Shown here piece after piece: positions 5,910 through 13,314 of a stretch of DNA of 13,396 nt. A program made the translations under genes and the position numbers. This DNA is from Prevotella sp. CAG:1092. Its GTDB lineage: Bacteria; Bacteroidota; Bacteroidia; Bacteroidales; Bacteroidaceae. Below the pieces are notes generated by a model. That model was given only the letters and a program-made list of their open reading frames with translations, made no database searches and was not told the DNA's origin. The stretch covers positions 31,262 through 44,657 of the forward strand of contig HF994126.1 of NCBI GenBank assembly GCA_000436915.1, given 5' to 3'. How positions within the stretch are numbered: the first letter of the stretch is position 1; the number at the start of each line of letters is the position of its first letter.

Positions 5910-7571
5910 TTACTTCTTGGCAACCTTCTTGCCGTTTACGATGAAGATGCCCTTAGTAGCCTTGTTAACCTTTACACCATTCAAGTTGTAAACAGTACCA
6001 TTAGCAATAGCAGCATTGATGTTCTGAATACCGCTTGCTACACCTACATAGTAAGTCAAAGTTACAGCAGGAATATTATCGCCATTCTCGTCAACGAAGT
6101 ATCCCTCTGGAATCTCGATAGTATAAACACCCTTTTCTGTAGCGTTAACAGCAACAGTAGCCTTGTGAGAAACCTCATTAAAGTCATTAGGATCCTTGTA
6201 TACTACTTCAGCTTCAACTTTCTTGAGCTCCTTACCATCCTTGTAAATCACTATTTGGCCGCTTGATGCCATTATAGATGTTGTGTTGTAGTCGATAGTA
6301 ACAGTTCCCAAAGCGTCAACCTTGCTACCATTAGCAGGATCAGCTGTGTATGTAATCTCAGTAGCTTCTTTGCCTACAGTATAATATAATGTAGTAGCTG
6401 CGTTGCAAGCACCTGACAAACAATCGCTGTCATACCATGCCTTGTTACCGAATACACCAGCAGGAATTTCGATACGATATTCGCCTTCAGCAGTGATAGG
6501 CTCACCTGCAGCGTCAGTAAACTCGATATAAGCTTCTCTGCGGTTTACATCGCCCATAGTCAATGTTCCATTGAATACCTGACGGTCACAATAAGCTTGG
6601 ATAGGAGTTGTAGTTCCGTAGATATCCTTGTCGCTCATGATAACGATTTCGCCAAGTGAAGTGATTGTCGACTCGTTCTCAGGATCTGTAGTGAATTGAA
6701 GTTCCTCTGGAGCTGCAACAACTGTATACTTAAACTCTACAGGGTTTTCATTCTGTGCTGCATTGAAACCAGTACCAACGAAGTAAACATAATCGTCGAT
6801 ATGAACAGTATGTGTTCCAGGTTCTGTGATGGCAGGAGAGAACTTAATATACATTCCGCCCTCTATATCGCCGCAAGTAGCTGTAGCTACCTTCTCATTC
6901 TTTTCGGTAGATGCTGCGAAGTAATTCTTGCTATCGTTATTATCCTTTGCTTTGAATAACCAAGGTGTGTTGTCCTTGTCGAAACCAATCTTCTTCATTG
7001 CAGCAGTAGGAGTGTTGTGGTCGCCCTCATAGCGCATGAAGTTCTTATACGATTGGTCTGGAGTAGAGAAGTTGTCGCTGAAGAGAGTAGCGTCAGATGT
7101 AGAGATCTGGCGCTCGTAAGTACCAGTATAGTTCAATACAATCTGCTCGTTAGCACTCTTAGAAGACCCGGAAACATCGGTCAAAGAACCTGCCTCCAAT
7201 ACCACCTTGTATTGTGAACCCTTATAGAGATACTGTGAAGCTGCAGGCATCAACGCCACCTGATTTTCGTTTGAAAGTACCGACAAAGAGCAGATAGTCT
7301 TCTCGTTCTCACCATCAAGCTGTACAAGCGAAGCCTTAGCGTTGTCGCTTACTGAAATATTGGTGTCGAAAGTCAAGATTACAGGGTTGCTGGTGTTGTC
7401 GAAACGAGCAATCTCTGCATTGTTCTCTGGGAATGCGCTTTGCATCTTAACAGGCACATTCTCTCTACCAACATAGTTGATAGTGATGATATCGTTCTGC
7501 TTGTCGGTATTCTTTGTCAAGGCAACAGTTCCTGCAGGAATCTCTACAGTATACTTTTCGCCTGCTTTCAT
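5910..7571 (-). CDS. Intact C-terminal fragment of the broken T9SS cargo: Ig-like repeats and sorting tail
   Basis: This is the longest open piece of the pseudogene, 553 codons from an internal ATG, without its own signal peptide, so it is unlikely to make an exported product. Ig-like units, resembling SbsA/Big_5 domains, end in recurring motifs: KYTVEIPAGTV..INYVG (7-35), QYKVVLEAGSL..LNYTG (120-150), YRIEIPAGVF..LYYTVG (365-400) and YTIEIPEGYF..LTYYVG (483-510). Residues 160-225 (LFSDNFSTPDQSY to SKNYFAASTE) look like the start of a choice-of-anchor-J type domain that then stops short. The end, VYNLNGVKV-NKATKGIFIVNGKKVAKK (527-553), is a T9SS type A-like tail. The ATGA overlap with the upstream fragment at 7568-7571 is a by-product of the frameshift; codons before this ATG (LRNTE) continue the same domain. 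Confidence 0.55.
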   Translation of the reverse strand: MKAGEKYTVEIPAGTVALTKNTDKQNDIITINYVGRENVPVKMQSAFPENNAEIARFDNTSNPVILTFDTNISVSDNAKASLVQLDGENEKTICSLSVLSNENQVALMPAASQYLYKGSQYKVVLEAGSLTDVSGSSKSANEQIVLNYTGTYERQISTSDATLFSDNFSTPDQSYKNFMRYEGDHNTPTAAMKKIGFDKDNTPWLFKAKDNNDSKNYFAASTEKNEKVATATCGDIEGGMYIKFSPAITEPGTHTVHIDDYVYFVGTGFNAAQNENPVEFKYTVVAAPEELQFTTDPENESTITSLGEIVIMSDKDIYGTTTPIQAYCDRQVFNGTLTMGDVNRREAYIEFTDAAGEPITAEGEYRIEIPAGVFGNKAWYDSDCLSGACNAATTLYYTVGKEATEITYTADPANGSKVDALGTVTIDYNTTSIMASSGQIVIYKDGKELKKVEAEVVYKDPNDFNEVSHKATVAVNATEKGVYTIEIPEGYFVDENGDNIPAVTLTYYVGVASGIQNINAAIANGTVYNLNGVKVNKATKGIFIVNGKKVAKK

Positions 7572-9006
7572 TTCTGTGTTACGGAGGTAACAATCAACAC
7601 CTTAGGGTTGGTCTTGTCAACAGCAAAACCCATAGACTTTCTCTGTACTGCACCCTCAGCATTCTTCAAAACTGCGCAATCCTTATTGCCGAGAACAGTA
7701 ATCTCGTGAGTGAAGGTAACCTTTACTACTGCAACGTTGCTGAAGTTAGAACCAGCAGCTGGTGTAGCTGTATAGTTGTTGAGCAAGTTGATGGCGCGAC
7801 ATGCCTCTGTCATAGTTTCAGGCATTGTCACCACGTAGCTTTCGCCCTGAGGAGAAACCATTGACGAAAGAGTCTTGGTGTCGGCAGAAGCTGACCACAA
7901 GGTACCTGTATTATCATAGCCTGTATAGTCGCTATACTCAATGCCGTAGCGCTGCTTTAAAATAAGGTCGAATGGATACCATACATTGTCTACACATACT
8001 CTCCAATCACGAACAGGAGAAGAGGTGCCAGGAGCACTTCCGTAGAGGTTTCCTTCGTTGTAGATGCAGCAAATAAGCAAATCGTTGTCTTCCTGAGAAT
8101 TGAAATATTTATATTTACCAGTCTCGGTATTATAAACCATTGGGAAGATGTTGTCGTCTTTGTCGCGGATGTCGCCTGCCACATATTTGCCATTCAAGCT
8201 AAATACAGGTTTACCCTCGAGCTCATAATCGCCTGTAGGACCTTCGTTTGCATTCTCACCAAACTTGAAGTAAGTTTCAGTCTGGCGGTCATAGATATAT
8301 CCTATAGGACCATAGCTTTGGTTGCCGTATATAACGATGTAGCGACCATCGGCAGTAATTTGGGTAAATGCTTCCTGAACGTGCTTCTTGCCTGTAGAAC
8401 CTTCGTACTTGGCATTTCAGGCAAGTTCTTAAGTTCTACAATCTTAGGCTCGCTTCCTGTCATATCCCACATAATACCACGTGAAGAAGAAGAGAAAGCA
8501 TCGTTGGCATTTTCCTCAACTCTACCTGCTGCATACTTACCATCATGGGTGATGCTCACAGCAATACCAGTTGTTATACCCGCTGGCATAGGAAGAAGGT
8601 TACAGTCTCTGTCCTTCTTATTCCAATATGCAGGCTTACCTGTATATGTACCTCCCTCAGAGAATACGCCTCCGGCAGCACCAACTACAGTATTACCATC
8701 ATCGGTAATGTCGCGGATTTCATACAGACCAACAGCATCGTCATCTTCTTCGCTTGAGTGACGCACTACGGTAGTCTCACCTGTCTCTACATTAACGATG
8801 CGAGCCTTACCGTTTTTCTGCTGTTCTGTGGTAGCACCATAAACTACAGCCCACTTACCGTTATCAGAGGTTGTGAATGCAATAGCATAGTCAGCAAACT
8901 TCTGGTACAGGAACTTAGGCTTTCCTGTAGCTGTCTGAGCATTGGCTTAGATGCAGCACACCATAGCCACGAGCATCAGACAAAGTGTTGATAATATTTT
9001 TTTTAT
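5910..9006 (-). pseudogene. Broken large T9SS-type secreted protein (propeller-like half plus Ig-like repeats)
   Basis: One continuous protein can be followed across three frames. It reads a signal peptide (KKILSTLCLMLVAMVCC), then ANAQ, then propeller-like repeats of the form DGxxxxG (SDNGKWAVVYG, DDGNTVVGAAGG, HDGKYAAGRV, ADGRYIVIYG, LNGKYVAGDI), then Ig-like repeats and a C-terminal sorting tail. Four lesions are visible. The start codon position (9004-9006) is ATA, not ATG. Codon 20 is TAA (8947-8949), inside the signal peptide. A base is missing at CC in ATGCCAAG (8411-8412). A base is missing near ACCTCC (7583-7588). The span is 3097 bases; adding two lost bases gives 3099, exactly 1033 codons, or about 1032 residues. 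The gene starts 16 bases after the stop of the intact 227-residue gene, so it was third in that operon. Real decay fits best; sequence error is possible. Confidence 0.8.
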
Positions 9007-9022
9007 ATATATCGTTGCTTCT

Positions 9023-9706
9023 TTACTTTACGACAACCTTCTTGTTGTTCTTTACATAGATACCCTTTGTAGGCTTTGCAACCTTGCGACCAGCCAAGTC
9101 GTAATAGTTGTTGTCAACATCCTTGTTCTCAATGTTGCTGATGCTTGAAGGCACACCATTGAGGAAGTTTACAGTTACACTTGGACCCTCTACGAGGTAG
9201 TATGCCTGCCATTCTGAATCAGAGATCTCTTCGTCAACAACACCCTTATAAGCTGTGAATTTAACTACGCACTTACCTTTGCCATTTGTAACCCAGTGAG
9301 CCTCTATATCTTTTAGTTTTTTGGATTCAATTACAGTAAAGCCTCCTGTAATATCGTCGTTTTCCTTTTGTAAAGTAGGCTTATAGTATGTACCTAATTC
9401 TTTCCAACTACTGCATGTAGTACCCATACAGAAAGAAAAAGCACCATTATCCAATTCGAGAACTTCGCTTTTTACTACTATCTTTTGGTCACTTCCGCTA
9501 ACATTCTTTAGAGCCACGCCTGAAGCGATGCCTTGAAAAGTTTCTTCTGTAGCGTCGATTACAGCGCCATCTTTAATAGTACCAGTCTCCACAGCCTCGT
9601 CACCTTCGCCTGTGATAGTTACAAACTGCAAATCAGTAGTTTTCTGGGCGAAAAGGGTAGTAGCACCCATCATCAAGCCCAAAGCTAATGTGTAAAATCT
9701 CTTCAT
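9023..9706 (-). CDS. Small secreted protein with T9SS-like C-terminal tail
   Basis: This 227-residue protein is intact. Residues 1-20 are a signal peptide with likely cleavage at TTLFA|QKTT. The body (about 25-180) is predicted to be beta-rich and holds FCMGTTCSSW (92-101), where Cys93 and Cys98 probably form a disulfide. A third Cys is at 146 in GKCVVKFTAY. This pattern resembles Ig-like sandwich domains in other Bacteroidetes secreted proteins, but no named family is assigned. The end, YYDLAGRKVAKPTKGIYVKN-NKKVVVK (201-227), is a T9SS type A-like sorting tail that matches those of both neighbours. No promoter is visible in the 70 bases upstream, which are mostly a tandem repeat, so the gene is probably transcribed with the M6 protease. 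It is the only undamaged gene of the three. Confidence 0.8.
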   Translation of the reverse strand: MKRFYTLALGLMMGATTLFAQKTTDLQFVTITGEGDEAVETGTIKDGAVIDATEETFQGIASGVALKNVSGSDQKIVVKSEVLELDNGAFSFCMGTTCSSWKELGTYYKPTLQKENDDITGGFTVIESKKLKDIEAHWVTNGKGKCVVKFTAYKGVVDEEISDSEWQAYYLVEGPSVTVNFLNGVPSSISNIENKDVDNNYYDLAGRKVAKPTKGIYVKNNKKVVVK

Positions 9707-9740
9707 GATAGTTTATATTTAATTGTTATTATTATTTTTG

Positions 9741-9796
9741 TTTTTTACTTTTTTACTCTTTTACCTTTTTACCTTTTTATTTTTTTACCTTTTTCC
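9741..9796. repeat. 8-bp tandem repeat at the end of the M6 protease gene
   Basis: Seven consecutive 8-base units cover this stretch. On the plus strand they are TTTTTTAC (twice), TCTTTTAC, CTTTTTAC, CTTTTTAT, TTTTTTAC and CTTTTTCC. On the minus strand the unit is AAAAAGGT with drift. The protease's last codons (GKKVKK and TAA, stop at 9777-9779) lie inside the tract, and units continue past the stop toward the next gene. Confidence 0.8.
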
Positions 9797-11445
9797 CCTT
9801 CCAAAGGTATATTCCCTTAGGCAACTTATCAAGGTCGTAGCCCATCATGATGCCATTCATATTATATATGGCAGGCTTAGAGCTTTCGGCATTAATCTCA
9901 GATATACCTGTGGTATTGTTGTTGCGGAACTTAAACGATATTGTGCCATCGGCATTCTGAGTGATATCGGTAATCTCCTTGTTTAGCAACTTAGAACCGT
10001 CGGTATTTGCATGGTTGAGAGTTGCTGCAGGAATCGTTGTGTTACCAAACGAGTTGTTGCCATTGAATGGATAAAGGTCGCCCTCTACATCTGGAATGGT
10101 GCGAGCTTTTGAGTTGTCGGCAGCCATAATAGCATAGCGCTCACGGGTGGTGTTAACATCGTTAGCTTCCCATGCCTCTTGGCTATAGTCTACGTGGGTA
10201 ATCATGAGTCCGCTGGCATATAGACCTGCTTCATTGCCTTGCTTCTGACGGTTCTCCAACATGTAGAACTCATCCTTGTAGCCATCGTTATATATAATAT
10301 ATGTGTCGCCATCGTCAGCCAAAGGCTTCATATTTACGATGTCTGCATCCTTGTCAAGCACTATAGGCTCCTTCCATCCTGTAAGCATACGCTCTAAGGC
10401 AGTCTAGGCAGCAGGAGTGTAGCCGCCATTAAGGTAGTTGCCATTGTTCATCAGATCCCATACGTAGGTGCCATATTTTAGTTCGGTTTGTCCAAACGAT
10501 GTTCCTTTGTCGTAAGTGTCTGGCAATCCGAAGCAATGAGAGAACTCATGGCAAATTGTGCCGATTCCATCGATAACTTTGTTCTCACCAAGTTCACAAC
10601 TGCAAGCATAAGAGTCGATGGTTACTCCATCCATTTCGAATGGTTGCTGGTCGGAACCTACAGAGTTGAGGCTTCCTTCCTGTGGCCAGATAAGTCCAGT
10701 GTCGGCACCATTCACATTCTGTCCTTGTCCGGCATAGAGAATGAATAGCTGATCTACCTTTCCGTCGCCATCCCAGTCGTAGTCTGCGAAGTTAACATCG
10801 CCATCTGCCTTTCTACAAGCATCATAGATAAACTTACCAAGGTGTGCATCTTGCATACCGCCAGAGTCTTCGCCGTAGTAGTTATATGTATTGCCCAATT
10901 TGTAAGGACCTACAACATCAAACTTGAACTTAAACTTTCCGCTGCTCTGAGCAAGGAAATAGTCGTATACACTCTCTGTGAAACCTGTCTTGGGGTCAGA
11001 GAATCCTTCTTCGTTAGCTACGCGATTATAAAACTCCTGAGCTTTCTCTGGAGAACTTTACCTCTGGAGTGTTTGTAGCTGTACGCTTAGGGAACTCCAC
11101 TAATATTATCAAACCTTTCTTTTCGCCTGTGTACAGGTCGTTGGCTTTAGCTTTTGTTACCTTTGCCATGCGTCGCTTGTTTGCTGCATTGCGCTTTTGG
11201 TCGGCTGCCTTGTTTGCAGCCTCCTTGTCAATAGCTACATAGCAACCTTGAGCTGCGCTCCATGCGTAGCCCTTGCCGTCAGCTGCAAGCCAATAGTGGC
11301 ATAGCTCGTCGCCTACTAATTCTGCTCTAATCTCTGTGCCATTAGCCAATTTCAACATTTTCCATTGTCCTGGCTTTGCAGGTATTGCCATCATAGAGGC
11401 TGAGCATATCATCAGAGTTGATAAAGTAAAAATGAGTCTTTTCAT
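9777..11445 (-). pseudogene. Broken M6-family metalloprotease with T9SS-like tail
   Basis: The reconstructed product is about 555 residues. Fragment 1 (11445 down to about 11050) has a signal peptide cut near SMMA|IPAKPG, a prodomain and the start of the M6 fold (YTGEKKGLIILVEF). Fragment 2 (about 11049 to 10404) has YDWDGDGKVDQLFILYAG, a calcium-type Asp loop, and the zinc site HEFSHCFGLPD (HEFSH at 10536-10550), both unchanged. Fragment 3 (10403 to 9777) has ALERMLTGW, the rest of the peptidase domain and the tail PAIYNMNG to GIYLWKGKKVKK. Two lesions are seen. A frameshift lies at 11048-11056: after EVKF the frame must change to read PEKAQEFYNRVANEEGF, needing one base less or two more, for example loss of one TC. 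An in-frame TAG is at 10404-10406, where the M6 family usually has an aromatic residue before the A-x-E-R-M helix. The gene heads a three-gene operon. Family assignment is confident. Confidence 0.85.
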
Positions 11446-11566
11446 ATATACATATGTGAATTTTTAGCCTATTGCATTCGACAATAGTCATTGAGATATC
11501 AAACCTTTAAATGCTTTTTAAATTCTTGCGTCGCGCATTAAAAAATGATGTTTCGAAACTTTTCTG

Positions 11567-11574
11567 CAAAAGTA
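11567..11574 (-). promoter_or_regulatory. Candidate -7 box for the M6 protease operon
   Basis: TACTTTTG on the minus strand fits TAnnTTTG, and the next base is C, as is common at these promoters. No TTTG is found about 20 bases upstream, so the -33 element is weak or absent. The leader to the ATG at 11445 would be about 115 bases. Confidence 0.5.
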
Positions 11575-11675
11575 CAAAATATATGATGATTAGAATATAT
11601 TTTTTAATAATTATTATAAATATGTTGTTTAGAATGGTATAAAAATGAGTAAATTATAAGTTTGAGTGCATAAAT

Positions 11676-11724
11676 ACAAAAAACAGCATGGTAGGTTTCT
11701 ATATATAAAAACCATCATGCTGTT
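11676..11724 (-). terminator. Terminator of the toxin-antitoxin operon
   Basis: A stem joins 11682-11690 to 11716-11724 (AACAGCATG with CATGCTGTT). An inner GGTTT/AAACC stem closes around an AT-rich loop after a small internal loop. On the minus strand a T-run (TTTTTT) follows directly. It starts 21 bases after the toxin stop. Confidence 0.78.
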
Positions 11725-11745
11725 ATGGTTAATGTGCTTATTGTT

Positions 11746-12021
11746 TTAAAACAAATCTGAATGTGTTCCAGTTTCCAATAATATAAGAGTTAATTCAGAA
11801 TCGTTTTGTGTCCATAACATTAGCCAATCTGGAGCTATATGGCATTCCCAAATACCCGAAAGGCGTCCCGAAAGGATATGAGCTTTATATTCTGGTGGAA
11901 GTTTTCCTTCATTCGCTAATAATGTAATAGCTTTTTCGAGAAGTTGTATGTCGTATCCTCTGCGTTTGCAAAGTTTATACGATTTCTTAAATCCTCCAGA
12001 ATATTTAATTCTGTATTTCAT
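11746..12021 (-). CDS. YafQ-type (RelE superfamily) mRNA interferase toxin
   Basis: This 91-residue protein is about the length of E. coli YafQ (92 residues) and shares its layout. YafQ is a ribosome-dependent endoribonuclease that cuts translated mRNA when its antitoxin is degraded. The family hallmarks are present: LPPEYKAHILSG (41-52) with His48, WECHIAPDWLMLW (58-70) with His61, Asp65 and Trp66, and the C-terminal GTHSDLF (85-91) with His87 and Phe91. These match the positions known to matter for catalysis in YafQ, so the toxin looks active. The start at 12021 overlaps the antitoxin stop by four bases (ATGA), the usual arrangement for this type II family. The operon is probably autoregulated by the antitoxin-toxin complex, but no clear operator was recognised. 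Confidence 0.9.
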   Translation of the reverse strand: MKYRIKYSGGFKKSYKLCKRRGYDIQLLEKAITLLANEGKLPPEYKAHILSGRLSGIWECHIAPDWLMLWTQNDSELTLILLETGTHSDLF

Positions 12022-12224
12022 TTTTCAAGCTGCGCCATCAAATCTTCAACACTACTTGCTTCAAAGACTTTCCCTGTTTTAACATCGTCTAGTGCAAGTT
12101 CTATCTTACTCTTTTTCTGCTTTTTAAGTGACCATCCCATTTTCTTGGAAAGGGTACGAAGGAATGATAAATCAGATATAGGCAGCGATATTGAAACATT
12201 TTCTGTAGATACTGTTGACTGCAT
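12018..12224 (-). CDS. Antitoxin partner of the YafQ-type toxin
   Basis: This 68-residue protein precedes the toxin with a four-base overlap, the order typical of relBE-like operons. The N-terminal part (VSISLPISDLSFLRTLSKKMGW, about 10-31, split as VSISLPISDL and SFLRTLSKKMGW) looks like the short strand and helix of a DNA-binding dimer domain. A Lys-rich linker (KKQKKSK) follows, and an acidic C-terminal part with VEDLMAQLEK is the likely toxin-neutralising helix. No exact antitoxin family is assigned from sequence alone; the call rests mostly on context. The alternative is an unrelated small ORF, but the overlap, size and neighbour make this unlikely. Confidence 0.8.
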   Translation of the reverse strand: MQSTVSTENVSISLPISDLSFLRTLSKKMGWSLKKQKKSKIELALDDVKTGKVFEASSVEDLMAQLEK

Positions 12225-12252
12225 AATCTTATTATTTTAGTTTATCTTTCTG

Positions 12253-12260
12253 CAAATATA
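12253..12260 (-). promoter_or_regulatory. Candidate -7 box for the toxin-antitoxin operon
   Basis: TATATTTG on the minus strand matches TAnnTTTG and is followed by C. It lies 28 bases before the antitoxin ATG at 12224. No TTTG is seen at the expected -33 distance, so the promoter may be weak or helped by a regulator. Confidence 0.5.
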
Positions 12261-12295
12261 CAATAATCTTTTGATATATTTGATGGTTTTAAAGA

Positions 12296-12322
12296 AAATA
12301 GTGATGTTAATAATTACTATTT
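12296..12322 (-). terminator. Candidate terminator after manA
   Basis: A 10-pair AT-rich stem joins 12296-12305 to 12313-12322 (AAATAGTGAT with ATTACTATTT, one G-U pair) around a 7-base loop. It starts only 6 bases after the manA stop. The sequence after it on the minus strand is TCTTTAAAAC, a short T-rich tail. The low GC content makes it weaker than the other terminators here. Confidence 0.45.
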
Positions 12323-12328
12323 CTCTAT

Positions 12329-13303
12329 TTACATCGTTGCCGTAAGGAATGTGGCATTGCCAAAAATGTAGAGGATATTTTCGCATGCAGGCACAAGGAG
12401 TGTTTCGCCTTGGCGAACCTTAATGCCGTTGATGTTAGCTTCACCCCATAGGCATACTACCACTACAAAAGAATCGACTTTGAAGTCTATTTGTGCAGCT
12501 ACCTGCACTACCACACGATTGACATTGAAATATGGGCAGTTGATAAGTTGGCTTGTAGGCTTGGTGCTGTCGTACGAAGTGCGGTATTCTGGCCAAACCT
12601 GATAATCGATGGCTTCTTTAGCTTCTTCTATGTGTAGTTCGCGTGGGTTGCCATGAGCATCCTTGCGTCCGAAGTCGTAAACACGATATGTTATATCAGA
12701 AGTCTGCTGAATTTCGGCAAGGAAATTGCCCGCACCAATAGCATGCAGACGGCCTGCAGGCAGAAAGTAGAGGTCACCCTGATGAGCTTCATGAGTGGCA
12801 ATGACATCCTGCATAGGTGAATGTCCATTTATAGGTTCCGCTGTAGCAAGCTTTTCGTATTCATCGGGAGTGATGCTCTTAGAGAGTCCTGCATATATCT
12901 TTGCTCCAACATCGCTCTTTATGATATACCACATCTCTGTTTTTCCTGCACATCCGTGGCGCTCCATAGCAAGTTTGTCGTCTGGGTGTACTTGCACAGA
13001 CAGGTCTTGGCGAGAGTCGATAAACTTGATGAGCAATGGAAACTTATTTCCATATTTCTTATAAACCTTTTCACCCACAAGCTTACTCTTATATTTGTCG
13101 ATAAGTTCAACGAGGTTGAGTCCAACGTCAACATCATCAACAAGTCCGCGCTCTATTGCAACACTCTCATGACCAGGCACACCACTAATCTCCCATGATT
13201 CACCGATGTTAGGTTGCGCGGTGAATATTCCCTTAAATGGTGCTATCTGATAGCCACCCCAAATAGTGGTTTTCAGATATGGCTCAAACTTGTATGGTTT
13301 CAT
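12329..13303 (-). CDS. manA: Mannose-6-phosphate isomerase, class I
   Basis: This 324-residue zinc enzyme interconverts mannose-6-phosphate and fructose-6-phosphate in the cytoplasm, linking mannose use and GDP-mannose synthesis to glycolysis. It is of the short bacterial type (about 310-325 residues). Zinc ligands are visible: LSVQVHPDD (101-109, with Gln104 and His106), GKTEMWY (120-126, with Glu123) and LPAGRLHAIGAG (181-192, with His187). EIQQTSDITYRVYDFGR (197-213) is the conserved C-terminal signature, with Arg207 in the active site. The N-terminal WGG (15-17) and GESWEIS (34-40) also match. The ATG at 13303 follows a purine-rich AAAAAAAG. It is a single gene with a tandem repeat directly upstream and a weak terminator after it. 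In UniProt-style terms it could be labelled pmi. Confidence 0.94.
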   Translation of the reverse strand: MKPYKFEPYLKTTIWGGYQIAPFKGIFTAQPNIGESWEISGVPGHESVAIERGLVDDVDVGLNLVELIDKYKSKLVGEKVYKKYGNKFPLLIKFIDSRQDLSVQVHPDDKLAMERHGCAGKTEMWYIIKSDVGAKIYAGLSKSITPDEYEKLATAEPINGHSPMQDVIATHEAHQGDLYFLPAGRLHAIGAGNFLAEIQQTSDITYRVYDFGRKDAHGNPRELHIEEAKEAIDYQVWPEYRTSYDSTKPTSQLINCPYFNVNRVVVQVAAQIDFKVDSFVVVVCLWGEANINGIKVRQGETLLVPACENILYIFGNATFLTATM

Positions 13304-13314
13304 CTTTTTTTAGT

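Larger units (their letters stand above)
11446..11745. other. Intergenic region upstream of the M6 protease gene
   Basis: These 300 bases hold the leader and likely promoter of the protease operon (-7 box at 11567-11574) and the terminator of the toxin-antitoxin operon (11676-11724). A small inverted repeat CTATTG-(7)-CAATAG (11469-11487) sits in the leader near the protease start. The rest, about 11580-11670, is AT-rich with no visible feature. Confidence 0.6.

Noticed and set aside
5817..6266. 149-residue plus-strand open frame
   Set aside because: It lies antisense within the well-supported Ig-like and tail coding region and its product has no domain or signal; it is a shadow frame.
7568..7571. 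ATGA overlap read as translational coupling of two genes
   Set aside because: Codons before the ATG in the downstream frame (LRNTE) continue the same Ig-like domain, and one missing base restores a single frame, so this is a frameshift artefact, not a gene boundary.
7583..8412. Phase-variable or programmed frameshifting in the large protein
   Set aside because: The shift sites are short CC or CTCC runs, not long homopolymers or a slippery heptamer with a following fold, and the gene also lacks a start codon and has a stop in its signal peptide.
8318..8761. 147-residue plus-strand open frame
   Set aside because: It is antisense to the propeller-like repeats of the broken gene, with a low-complexity product and no promoter or start signal.
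10404..10406. TAG read as pyrrolysine or another recoded residue in the protease
   Set aside because: No recoding genes or nearby structure are seen, and the same gene also carries a frameshift, so simple decay is more likely.
11469..11487. Regulatory hairpin in the M6 protease leader
   Set aside because: The stem is only 6 AT-rich pairs with a 7-base loop and no supporting features, so it could arise by chance.
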